From NCBI GenBank assembly GCA_003223595.1, contig QHVR01000403.1, positions 1 to 31,280 on the forward strand: DNA of 31,280 nt, in the 5' to 3' direction. The stretch comes from Acidobacteriota bacterium. Lineage in GTDB: Bacteria; Acidobacteriota; Terriglobia; Terriglobales; Acidobacteriaceae. Positions within the stretch are counted from its first letter, which is position 1. Every line of letters begins with the position of its first letter. Of the stretch, positions 24,434-31,280 are shown in pieces. Made by a program: the position numbers and the translations under genes. The notes beneath the pieces were generated by a model. The model was not told the origin of the DNA, searched no databases, and saw only the letters and a program-made list of their open reading frames with translations.

Positions 24434-24883
24434 ATGCCTAAGTATGTCATTCAAAGCAAGCGCGGTGCGCCTCCGCAAGGGGCGTATTCACAAGGGTGGC
24501 GCGCCGGAGATTTTGTCTTCGTGACCGGGACCGGCCCAGTTGATCCCGTTACCGGCAAGCTGGTGGGGGACACCATTGAGCAGCAGACTGAACAGACCAT
24601 CGATAACCTGGCTGCGATCCTGGGGGCTGACGGGGCGACACTTTCGGACATTGTGAAGATGACTGTGCACCTTAGCGATACAAGCCTGTTTGCTCGTTAC
24701 AACCAGGTCTATGCGCGTCGATTGTCGCGACCGTACCCGGTGCGAACCACGGTGGGCAGCGATCTCGGGCACTCGCCGGGGATGCTGATCGAGATGGATT
24801 GCGTCGCGTACAGCGTTCAAAAAACCAAGAAAGCATCAGGCCGGAACCGGCTACGTCCGAAAGCACGGAAGAAATCGAAGTGA
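24434..24883 (+). CDS. ridA: RidA/YjgF/YER057c/UK114 family enamine/imine deaminase
   Basis: A 149-residue protein of the RidA family, which hydrolyses reactive 2-aminoacrylate and similar enamine/imine intermediates to ketoacids and ammonia. Family features are GAYSQGWRAGDFVFVTGTGP, EQQTEQTIDNLAAILGADGA, the key arginine R104 in PYPVRTTVG and E120 in LIEMDCVAY. The C-terminal tail (about residues 130-149) is very basic (KKASGRNRLRPKARKKSK), which is unusual for the ~125-residue family. It lies beside a PLP enzyme of the D-hydroxy-amino-acid type and an amino-acid permease. PLP dehydratases make exactly the intermediates RidA removes, so a linked role fits. The ribosome-binding site is weak. 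Confidence 0.9.
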   Translation: MPKYVIQSKRGAPPQGAYSQGWRAGDFVFVTGTGPVDPVTGKLVGDTIEQQTEQTIDNLAAILGADGATLSDIVKMTVHLSDTSLFARYNQVYARRLSRPYPVRTTVGSDLGHSPGMLIEMDCVAYSVQKTKKASGRNRLRPKARKKSK

Positions 24884-24931
24884 GATTTCGCCGAAGGTCT
24901 GCAGAGTGGAGCCATCGCGGGCCGGATTCGA

Positions 24932-26098
24932 TCATCGGCGGTTCGGAACTTCTTGTTGCTGCAGGAGCGGCATTTCCCGACCGCGGGCCGAAACCTTTTC
25001 CACTGACTGAATCTCGCCTTTCCGCACCAATAGGGCGGTATCGAAGTTATTGACGGTTGGGCACACGTGCCGCGGAATAAGATAGAGAACCTCGCCTATG
25101 TCCGGTACCGGTCCGGACTTCACCTGCATCGGAAGGTGCTCCTCGCTGGGGCCGATGGGTGTCAACTCCGGATGGCCCATAACGACGCAGGTGGGGACTC
25201 CGGCATCGGCAGAAACCGATTTGTGCCCGGCATCGCAAGTGACGATGCCTGTGGAGGGGTGACTCACGAGACGCGTCACGACCACAGCGGCGGGAGCATA
25301 GCCGTACTCGGCGGGCAATTGTGCCATGCTCGTTGCGTCACAGTACACAATGGTGCCGGGGGAGATCCGGTGTACAAACGGAGCGTCGCGGAAACCTTCG
25401 TAGCTGAGCGAGCACGGGAACGTGGGTGTCCCCGCTGTGATCAGCTCCGGGATTTGGAAGTCATTTCGCGCAGCCTCCGTCACCAATTGCATCAGGCGAT
25501 CGTAGCCGGCGTGCGCAGCACGGGTTCGCTGCGGTTCGTCCTCGTGCCCAAATTGCCCATCGTAATAATGTAAGCCGCGAAACTCCAGCTTGGCCCGGCG
25601 CATCGTGCGAATGAGTTCAACCACCTCAGAGTTGTTGCCCTGCTCGATTCCCGTGCGGTTCATGCCGGGATTGATGTCGAGAAAAATTCCGACTTGGCTG
25701 CCGATCCATTGTCGGATTTGCTGCTCGTTTTCTGCCAGTACGGAAATCCGAACCTGGCGAAAGCGATCTGCGATTTCACGTACCCGCTGGGCATTTGCAC
25801 CCATGACGGGATACGCGACGAGAACGTCGTTCGCGCCGTTTTCACACGCGGTCAGCAGTTCGAGAGTGGTGGCGCATTTGAAATTGCGGACGCCACAATC
25901 CAGCAACGCGTGCAGGGTGTAGGCGAGCTTGGCGGTCTTGATGTGGGCACGCCAGCGGTCTGGATTTGCATCGAGCAGGTCCAATGTGTGGGCCACATTG
26001 GACGCGATGACATCGGGATAGAGCACCAGAGCAGGGGTAAGCACGTGCTCGAGATCCGAGACACCGTAGCGGTCGTTCCAGGGGAAATCGCTGATCAT
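24932..26098 (-). CDS. DSD1/D-threonine aldolase-like fold-type III PLP enzyme
   Basis: A 388-residue cytoplasmic PLP enzyme of the alanine-racemase-fold group containing D-threonine aldolase and D-serine dehydratase. The PLP-binding lysine is K54 in RAHIKTAKL, and the barrel shows VGIFLDINPGMNRTGI, EFRGLHYYDGQFGH and the phosphate-binding TAGTPTFP. Near the C-terminus are CDAGHKSVSADAG and RHVCPTVNNFD, where H344 and C346 are the metal ligands typical of this group. It should cleave or dehydrate a D-beta-hydroxy amino acid; sequence alone cannot separate aldolase from dehydratase. I use ATG 26098, which leaves about 20 residues before the domain. An in-frame GTG at 26164 would extend it and nearly overlap the divergent permease. 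Convergent with ridA, 48 bp apart. Confidence 0.88.
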   Translation of the reverse strand: MISDFPWNDRYGVSDLEHVLTPALVLYPDVIASNVAHTLDLLDANPDRWRAHIKTAKLAYTLHALLDCGVRNFKCATTLELLTACENGANDVLVAYPVMGANAQRVREIADRFRQVRISVLAENEQQIRQWIGSQVGIFLDINPGMNRTGIEQGNNSEVVELIRTMRRAKLEFRGLHYYDGQFGHEDEPQRTRAAHAGYDRLMQLVTEAARNDFQIPELITAGTPTFPCSLSYEGFRDAPFVHRISPGTIVYCDATSMAQLPAEYGYAPAAVVVTRLVSHPSTGIVTCDAGHKSVSADAGVPTCVVMGHPELTPIGPSEEHLPMQVKSGPVPDIGEVLYLIPRHVCPTVNNFDTALLVRKGEIQSVEKVSARGREMPLLQQQEVPNRR

Positions 26099-26197
26099 TG
26101 ACTTGTGTGCACTCACAGTTGTCGATGATACGCCGGGAGCCGAGGGCGGACCAGGTTGACCCACTCGGCCCTGGAGAGTAGGCTCTCAATTCTTGCC

Positions 26198-27631
26198 ATG
26201 CCTGTTCCGGAAGCGACTTATGCAGGACGTCCTCAACTGGTCCGCGGCCTCACGCTGTTGCCGGCAATTGCGGTTGTCGTAGGCGACACAATCGGCACCG
26301 GAGTTTTTCTTGTCTCCAGCGATATGGCTCGGGTGGCCGGGTCCGCGCCCCGCGTGCTGGCAGCATGGGTGATCGGCGGATTCATCGTCCTATTTGGTGC
26401 GTTTTGTTACGCGGAGCTCGGGGCGGCTTTTCCCAAGGCAGGCGGACCCTACGTTTACCTCAGCCGCGGTATCGGCCCGCTTTGGGGATTTCTATTCGGC
26501 TGGATGAGTTCGTTTCTTGAGCGGCCGGTTGCCATGGCGACGTTGGCTGCGGGTATTGTGAGGTTCCTCAGCTTTTTGTGGCCGCCGATCGCGCATCCCT
26601 GGTTCACAGGTTATGTGGGCAGTTACAGATTCATCTTCACCACGGCTCAGCCATTGGCGGCGGTGGTGGTTGTGATCGCTACTGCACTGAACTATTTCAG
26701 CGTGCGGCTGAGTGGCGCGATTCAGGTTCTGCTTACGCTGTTGAAGGTGGCCGCAATTCTTGTCATCGTTGTCGCCGGGGCGGCGGTTGCATCGAGAATC
26801 AATTCTGCCGCCATGCCCGTAGTTCCAGCGCTGTTTAGTTTTGCGAGCTTCACCGCATTGCTCACCGCACTAGTGCCTGCGATGTGGGCTTACAACGGAT
26901 TCAATGACCTGGGCGATCTCGGAGAGGAAATCATTGACCCGCAGAAAAATATCCCGCGGGCAATCATTATTGGACTCGCCATTATCGCGGGCCTGTACCT
27001 GATGGCCAATGTAACCTATTTTCATGTCCTACCGTTCGCGTCGGTAGCGGCATCGGAGCACGTGGCCTCGGATGTAGTGCAATCGTTTTGGGGACCGCGT
27101 GGCGCGCAATGGCTGACCCTTGCGATGGCGATGTCGGCGTTGGGTGCGCTTCACGTCGTCATTCTTACCGGAGCGCGCATTCCATACGCGATGTCACGCG
27201 ACCGCCTGTTTTTCAAGTTTGCAGAGCGCCTGCATCCCTCGTTTCACACCCCAAGTGGATCGCTGCTATTTCTGGGCTCGGTGGCTGCCGCCCTGGCCTT
27301 GAGCGGAACTTTTGAAGAGCTCTACTCGCTATTTGTGTTTGCAGTGTGGATATTCTTCGCGTTGGCCGCCGTCGCGCTGCTGCGATTGCGGATGAAGCAA
27401 CCGCATTTGAATCGGCCTTATCGGGTGTGGGGATATCCGTGGACTCCGCTGATTTTTCTGCTCGCCGCAATCGCTCTCACCGTGAATCTTTGGACCGTGC
27501 GCCCGATTCGGTCCACCATTGGATTGCTGGTGATTGTGGCGGGAATTCCGTTCTACTACCGTTGGCGTAAAGGGATGGCGCTGCTTGCCAACTCGGAAGA
27601 AAGTGCAGTGCAACAAGAAGGCCGGCAGTGA
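26198..27631 (+). CDS. APC superfamily amino acid permease
   Basis: A 477-residue inner-membrane transporter with about twelve hydrophobic helices. Helix 1 carries the substrate-binding glycine motif VVVGDTIGTGVFLVSSDMAR. Helix 2 and the following loop read GGFIVLFGAFCYAELGAAFP and KAGGPYVYLSRGIG, and the region of helix 6 reads MWAYNGFNDLGDLGEEIIDP. This pattern is close to the LAT-like (basic/neutral amino acid) branch. ATG 26198 is chosen over an upstream in-frame TTG (26156) because the conserved region starts soon after it. It diverges from the DSD1-type gene with ~100 bp between starts, so a shared control region and a joint role in amino-acid uptake and breakdown are likely. The substrate is unproven. 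Confidence 0.9.
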   Translation: MPVPEATYAGRPQLVRGLTLLPAIAVVVGDTIGTGVFLVSSDMARVAGSAPRVLAAWVIGGFIVLFGAFCYAELGAAFPKAGGPYVYLSRGIGPLWGFLFGWMSSFLERPVAMATLAAGIVRFLSFLWPPIAHPWFTGYVGSYRFIFTTAQPLAAVVVVIATALNYFSVRLSGAIQVLLTLLKVAAILVIVVAGAAVASRINSAAMPVVPALFSFASFTALLTALVPAMWAYNGFNDLGDLGEEIIDPQKNIPRAIIIGLAIIAGLYLMANVTYFHVLPFASVAASEHVASDVVQSFWGPRGAQWLTLAMAMSALGALHVVILTGARIPYAMSRDRLFFKFAERLHPSFHTPSGSLLFLGSVAAALALSGTFEELYSLFVFAVWIFFALAAVALLRLRMKQPHLNRPYRVWGYPWTPLIFLLAAIALTVNLWTVRPIRSTIGLLVIVAGIPFYYRWRKGMALLANSEESAVQQEGRQ

Positions 27632-27639
27632 TGCCGGCC
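27620..27639. terminator. Hairpin at the end of the permease gene
   Basis: GGCCGGCA (27620-27627) and TGCCGGCC (27632-27639) are perfect 8-base complements with a GTGA loop. The permease stop codon TGA (27629-27631) lies inside the loop. It faces a convergent gene ending at 27662, so it could serve both directions, but it lacks a T-run. Confidence 0.5.
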
Positions 27640-27661
27640 TCCATGCGTCCGCAAAATGAGT

Positions 27662-28265
27662 TTAGCGGTTGGTGCCACCCGTGTTGCCACTGGTGTTGCA
27701 CGATCCCGAGACTTTCTTCACTTTGGTCACGGTGAACATCTGACCGGCCGATCCCGTTCCGGCCGAGCCAGTAGCGGACTGTGAGCCAGCAGAAGATCCG
27801 GTGGACGCGCTGGCGCCCGTGGAGCCACTTCCGTAGCCGCTGGACCCAGATGTGCTGCCCTTCACTTCGACTTCGTTATTTACGTGTTGGCTCAGCTTCG
27901 AAGTATCGCCCGAAAGTTGGTATTGAGTTCCCGAAGCATCAGTCAACGTATAGCCGCCGCCGGAGCTGCTGAGGCAGCCGCGCAGCGTGGTATGGCCGCT
28001 GCCATTCTGTCCCGAGGAACCCGGGGCGCCAGCCGTCTGGCCATTTTCGCTACCGGTTTGGGGTTTGGCCCGTGGTTTGGGCTCCGCTCTGGGCGTCGCT
28101 CTGGCTGCCACTCTGGCTGCCTGCCTGGCCACTCGACTGTCCAGCTGAACTGGAGCTGCCGGTAGAGCCCGATCCGGTAGAGCCCGATGAGGATGGAGTA
28201 CCTTGCGCTGCCATCCAGGCAGTGCAGGCCAGGAAAGTGATGGTGAGTAAGATTGTCTTTGACAT
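27662..28265 (-). pseudogene. Secreted Ser/Gly-rich protein, frameshifted
   Basis: The gene starts at ATG 28265 with AGGAG eight bases upstream and a clear signal peptide (KTILLTITFLACTAWMAA), followed by a Ser/Gly/Gln-rich stretch. This frame stops at 28050 after 71 residues. The -1/+1 frame then continues smoothly with QTGSENGQTAGAPG, a folded-looking core (TTLRGCLSSSGGGYTLTDAS, YQLSGDTSKLSQHVNNEVEV) and another Ser/Gly-rich stretch. It ends FTVTKVKKVSGSC plus a short tail. Removing one G from the G4 run at 28060-28063 joins the two halves into a 200-residue protein. The core resembles small DUF5818-like exported modules, a tentative match. It is either a true frameshift or a sequencing error; I see no classic programmed-slip signal. 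Confidence 0.72.
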
Positions 28266-28578
28266 TTGAATGCTCCTGTTTTTGTGCTGATTTTCGATGA
28301 CGATGTGGATCGCGTAATTTGGCAGGAACTCAGCGGCGGCCGGTTGGAATTGCTTAGCATCCTGGTGGGTGCGCTCTACCAACTGTTCTCTAACTCCGAG
28401 TTGAACAATGGCCTCGTTTCTCGGACGAGTGGGCGGAAATAGGATGAGTATGCCTGCATCGAGGTTGCTGCCTGGAAAAGGCTCCTGCTTGCGCGGGGGG
28501 CATTCCAGCGTTGCTCCGGTATGCTTTGCCTCCAACCGTCTAGCGCTGACCGGCATCGCAAGACCGGTACTTTCTTCT
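28266..28578. other. Divergent intergenic region, about 313 bp
   Basis: This gap separates the frameshifted Ser/Gly-rich gene (-) from the YihY-type gene (+). On the minus side only the AGGAG ribosome-binding site at about 28274 is clear. Long open frames cross the region on both strands, but they are in-frame extensions of the two genes without family similarity or start signals. I find no convincing -10/-35 pair, hairpin or RNA gene. Confidence 0.5.
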
Positions 28579-29504
28579 ATGGCGGAGTCCGAGCTTACGG
28601 CTGATCAGCAGATCGAGTCCATTTGGGCTCTGGGAGGGCTGACATGGCGAGAGCTCATGCGGCGCGTCTGGGGAGGTATTAACCGGAACGACTTGATCAA
28701 TCGCGCTTACGAGCTGGCCTACAACTTTCTCATGGCTGTGTTCCCGATGCTGCTTTTCATGCTAGGGCTGCTGGGAATGCTGGCTTCGGAGGGCAGCAAA
28801 ATCCGTAGCGATCTCTTCTATTACTTTCAATTGGTGCTGCCACCGATGGCGTACAAGCTGCTCGTGCAGACACTTTCCGAGGTCACTCCCGCGTCGACCG
28901 GTGGAAAGCTGACATTCGGGTTACTGTTTGCCTTGTATTCAGGATCGGCAGGCATGACGCAGCTGATGTCCACGTTGAATGCGGCTTATGAAGTTCGCGA
29001 GGAGCGTTCATGGCTCAAAATTCACCTGGTCTCTCTCACGCTGACACTGGCCATGGCCGTTCTGCTTATCGCCGCGCTGTTCCTAGTGCTCGCAGGCGGG
29101 CAAGTGATCGCGTCTGCGGGACAAACCGTCGGATTCAATGGAGCTGCGTGGATTGTCATGAAAATTGTCCAGTGGGCGGTAGCCCTGGCCTTCGTGGTGT
29201 TCGCGTTTGCAAGCATTTACTACTTTGCGCCGAACGTACACGAACAGCATTGGTACTGGCTTACGCCGGGGTCGGTGGTGGGAGTTGGGATGTGGGCAAT
29301 CGCGTCGGCGTCTACCTGCGTTTTTTTAATACATACAGCAAGACGTATGGTTCGCTCGGAGCAGTGATCATACTTATGCTGTGGTTTTACTTGACGGGAC
29401 TTTCCTTCCTGATTGGCAGCCAGATCAATGCGACGATTGAGCATGCGGCTGCGGAACACGGCCACATTGAGGCGAAAGGGCCCGGGGAAAGAAAGGCTGC
29501 ATAG
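28579..29504 (+). pseudogene. YihY/BrkB family membrane protein, frameshifted
   Basis: A YihY (virulence factor BrkB) family inner-membrane protein. The first frame gives WRELMRRVWGGINRNDLINR, YELAYNFLMAVFPMLLFMLG, KLTFGLLFALYSGSAGMTQL with LNAAYEVREERSW, and the later helices to PGSVVGVGMWAIAS. It then derails and stops at 29367. The next frame picks up exactly where the family continues: VYLRFFNTYSKTYGSLGAVI, ILMLWFYLTGLSFLIGSQIN and ATIEHAAAEHGH, ending at 29504. Adding one G near 29307 restores a 308-residue protein of normal family length (MWAIASGVYLRFF). As read it lacks its last helices. It is a real mutation or a sequencing error. ATG 28579 is chosen because the family begins near there; the ribosome-binding site is weak. 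Confidence 0.78.
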
Positions 29505-29516
29505 TGCCCTGTTAGC

Positions 29517-29576
29517 TGGTGGAGTAGCGCACCACCACAGAGGACAAAGGGGATCACAGAGGAAGAAGAAGTGGAG
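29517..29576. repeat. Intergenic hairpin and 'CCACAGAGGACA' dispersed-type repeat
   Basis: TGGTGG (29517-29522) and CCACCA (29532-29537) can pair. They are followed by CCACAGAGGACAAAGGGGAT and CACAGAGGAAGAAG, closely resembling the 'CCACAGAGGACACAGAGG' wording common in intergenic DNA of many bacteria. It lies between the convergent YihY-type and NrfD-like genes. Confidence 0.45.
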
Positions 29577-29584
29577 ATCGCCGT

Positions 29585-30679
29585 TCAGGTTTGCTTGGGG
29601 ACGCTCGTGAGACCTGTGTTCGATTGCTGATGCGCTGAAGGATGATCCTGCAGCGGGAGTCTCCAGTTCCGCGCAGACACGTGGCCAGCGTGAACCCAGG
29701 CGAAGCGGGTGATCAGAGATCCTGCGATAGCGGACCATGATGCCCATTTGCGCAGCTTGGAGGAGCGCCGCTCGCCTCCGAATAGACTGGCGGCGCGAAG
29801 CAGCGTTGGCAGCGGACCCGAGAGCACGCCTCCCGTGCGAGTAATCACGCCGCTCGGTCCGTGCTTCAAAGGATCGAGATGATCATGGGAGCGGCTTTCG
29901 ATGCGCAGACCTTGCCAGCTTTCGAAAATGGCGGCGCCGAGTCCGAGAGCCTGTAGAGCGCGGCTCTTGCGGTGTCCCATCAGCTCCAGAATTCCCACCG
30001 CGGCGCCGAGTCCCGAAGCTGCGAAATGAAGTGGTAGATCTCCCGCATTGCTATTCCATACCGGAATAGCAGTCGCGCCGATCAGTACACCGGTGTAGTT
30101 TGAAAATGGAAGGCCGAAGAGCAGGGATGCGGCCTGACCGGCATTTTCCAGTACCTTCACCGGCAAGGATGGACCGTAACGGTCGGTGAGGAAACCGGCG
30201 AAAGCGGCAGCGGCGGCTCCGCTGGAAAATCCAAGTAGCGTCCAGACGCCTACCGACATGGGACTCTGCGGCTTGAAGACCCGCAACATGGCCAAGAAGC
30301 GTTCGGGCCGGCCTAAGTCGGCGATCAGGAGCGCAGGAGAGATCACCGATCCGGCAGCGGCGATCCAACGCGCGTGCTGAACCAGTTCACGATCCGCTCC
30401 GGTGTAATCGGCGATGGCACCAATCACCGCAGCGGCGCCGGCAGCTCCGCCAACGAAGAAGTAAAGCGGAATCTCCCAGGTCCAGGGCGGTTGCTTAAGC
30501 AGTGGGATGCCGTAATAACCGGTGTCGGGCGAGGCTTGCGGGAATGGCGCGCCGGCAGGACGCGGGCTGACGACTTGTAGTTTGCCGCGTCGTTCTGCCT
30601 CGCGTCTTATTTCGTCGAGCCGCTGCTCGCGCCGGGAATCGCCTGCTTCCATGTCGCGCAATCGTAGCAGATCGCTCAT
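29585..30679 (-). CDS. NrfD/PsrC-like membrane subunit of an oxidoreductase
   Basis: A 364-residue polytopic inner-membrane protein of the NrfD/PsrC type, which links an electron-transfer complex to the quinone pool. After a charged N-terminal extension (about 60 residues) comes PPWTWEIPLYFFVGGAAGAA, the family's first helix. Further helices follow, including WIAAAGSVISPALLIADLGR with PERFLAMLRVFKPQSPMSVG, which are strongly conserved in NrfD. Eight or so helices are expected; the C-terminal ~50 residues are polar. Its ATG overlaps the stop of the ferredoxin gene (ATGA), so the two are translated together. The catalytic subunit, perhaps a molybdopterin enzyme such as formate dehydrogenase, would lie beyond the right edge; this is inference. 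Confidence 0.86.
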   Translation of the reverse strand: MSDLLRLRDMEAGDSRREQRLDEIRREAERRGKLQVVSPRPAGAPFPQASPDTGYYGIPLLKQPPWTWEIPLYFFVGGAAGAAAVIGAIADYTGADRELVQHARWIAAAGSVISPALLIADLGRPERFLAMLRVFKPQSPMSVGVWTLLGFSSGAAAAAFAGFLTDRYGPSLPVKVLENAGQAASLLFGLPFSNYTGVLIGATAIPVWNSNAGDLPLHFAASGLGAAVGILELMGHRKSRALQALGLGAAIFESWQGLRIESRSHDHLDPLKHGPSGVITRTGGVLSGPLPTLLRAASLFGGERRSSKLRKWASWSAIAGSLITRFAWVHAGHVSARNWRLPLQDHPSAHQQSNTGLTSVPKQT

Positions 30680-31280
30680 CGCGCCCTCCCGTCGTGACGG
30701 GCTCCATCGGAAAGAAAAGCCACGAGGGTGCCGCCCAGCAGCAGGCCTGCGGCGATAGCGGACGAACGCCAGCTCTTTTTCAAATACACAGTCGGAACTT
30801 CCGGCGCCGGGGGAAGATTGTAGGTTCGAGGATCGCCGCGAACGATAAAGAAGGCATGCGTTCCTTCCACGCTGGTGTCAAGAGGATCATAGATGGTGGC
30901 ATCGCCCATGCCGCGCCGATGCAACTCTTCCACTCGCGACTGCGCCTCGCGGCGGAGATCTTCAATTTCTCCGAATTTGATGGATTCCGTGGGACAAGCT
31001 TTCGCGCACGCAGGCTGCAATCCGACTTTCTGTCGGTCATAGCAGAAGGTGCATTTGAAGGCGCGACCATCCTTCTCATTGCGCTCCACAACCCCAAATG
31101 GACACGCAGTGACGCAGTAGCCACAACCGTTGCAGACATCCGGTTGGATGAAAACTCCGCCGAATTCCGTCCGCACAATTGAGCCGGTGGGGCAAGCCTC
31201 GAGGCATCCAGCCTGCTCGCAGTGCTTGCAGACGTCAGAGGAAAAGCTCCACGAGTTGTGTTCTCCAGCGTTGCCGCCAA
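30676..31280 (-). CDS. 4Fe-4S ferredoxin-type electron-transfer subunit (5' end cut by window)
   Basis: An iron-sulfur subunit whose reading frame runs off the right edge; about 200 C-terminal residues are visible. Cysteine groups are CKHCEQAGCLEACPTG, CNGCGYCVTACPFGV, and CTFC with the later CAKACPTESI. That is enough for three [4Fe-4S] clusters, with a fourth probably encoded outside the window. This is the pattern of FdhB/HybA/PsrB-type subunits. A single C-terminal hydrophobic helix (SAIAAGLLLGGTLVAFLSD) probably anchors it to the membrane beside the NrfD-like protein. An internal GTG at 31176 is not the true start, because the first cluster lies upstream of it in the same frame. The stop overlaps the NrfD-like start. 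It passes electrons between the catalytic subunit and the membrane subunit. Confidence 0.88.
   Translation of the reverse strand, partial: GGNAGEHNSWSFSSDVCKHCEQAGCLEACPTGSIVRTEFGGVFIQPDVCNGCGYCVTACPFGVVERNEKDGRAFKCTFCYDRQKVGLQPACAKACPTESIKFGEIEDLRREAQSRVEELHRRGMGDATIYDPLDTSVEGTHAFFIVRGDPRTYNLPPAPEVPTVYLKKSWRSSAIAAGLLLGGTLVAFLSDGARHDGRAR

Noticed and set aside
28050..28075. Programmed ribosomal frameshift at the secreted Ser/Gly-rich gene
   Set aside because: No classic slippery heptamer, internal Shine-Dalgarno-like stimulator or downstream pseudoknot is evident; a plain indel is simpler.
28161..28188. Repeat of GGTAGAGCCCGAT twice with a 15-base period, considered as a CRISPR or tandem-repeat element
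   Set aside because: Only two copies, without unique spacers, inside the Ser/Gly-rich coding region; it is codon-level low complexity.

Overview
This 31.3 kb window looks like chromosomal DNA of an Acidobacteriota bacterium, probably of the Koribacter/Terriglobia type. That is an inference from gene content and style: a large secreted Asp-box (BNR) protein, a SurA-like foldase beside a YhaM-type nuclease, M1-like and MA-like secreted peptidases, glycine-zipper and Ser/Gly-rich exported proteins, many GTG starts and high GC. There is no rRNA, tRNA, CRISPR array, insertion sequence or prophage, so this is mostly ordinary chromosome with some damaged or odd genes.

Layout. (1) 1-2.9 kb: a hydantoinase-B-type subunit on the minus strand, a ~525 bp region holding a candidate 12-residue lysine-rich mini-ORF, then a MerR-type regulator and a 53-residue DnaJ-type zinc-ribbon protein. 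(2) 2.9-4.3 kb: a membrane GGDEF protein, probably starting at a CTG codon. (3) 4.5-8.8 kb: a signalling/motility block. It begins with an unusual fusion of an OmpR-type response regulator to the periplasmic part of MotB, followed by cheR, an HDOD gene and cheB; the last three overlap by ATGA junctions. (4) 8.8-12.8 kb: two divergent secreted gluzincin-type proteins 38 bp apart. (5) 13-17.1 kb: a SpoIIE/PP2C phosphatase homologue with one metal ligand lost, a SurA-like foldase, a YhaM-type exonuclease and a glycine-zipper envelope protein with a good promoter and terminator. (6) 17.3-21.2 kb: a small membrane protein, an inverted repeat of a widespread intergenic type, and the 1127-residue Asp-box protein. 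(7) 21.2-24.4 kb, minus strand: MmcQ/YjbR, CHAD, two tandem paralogous small proteins of unknown function, and a CI/LexA-like repressor homologue lacking the catalytic lysine. (8) 24.4-27.6 kb: RidA, a DSD1-type fold-III PLP enzyme and an APC permease, which together suggest uptake and breakdown of a (D-)hydroxy-amino acid. (9) 27.6-29.5 kb: two divergent genes, each with an apparent single-base frameshift. (10) 29.6-31.28 kb: an NrfD-like membrane subunit and a 4Fe-4S ferredoxin subunit cut by the window edge, part of a membrane oxidoreductase.

The most interesting item is the response regulator-MotB fusion at 4498-5844. It joins in frame at a shared tyrosine, replaces the end of the DNA-binding domain, and carries the MotB peptidoglycan-binding domain without its membrane helix. 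It is a genuine new architecture, a relic of a deletion between a two-component locus and a mot/che locus, or an assembly chimera. Next come the tandem small WY-motif paralogues, the uncleavable-looking S24 repressor, the lysine-rich mini-ORF and the two neighbouring frameshifts.
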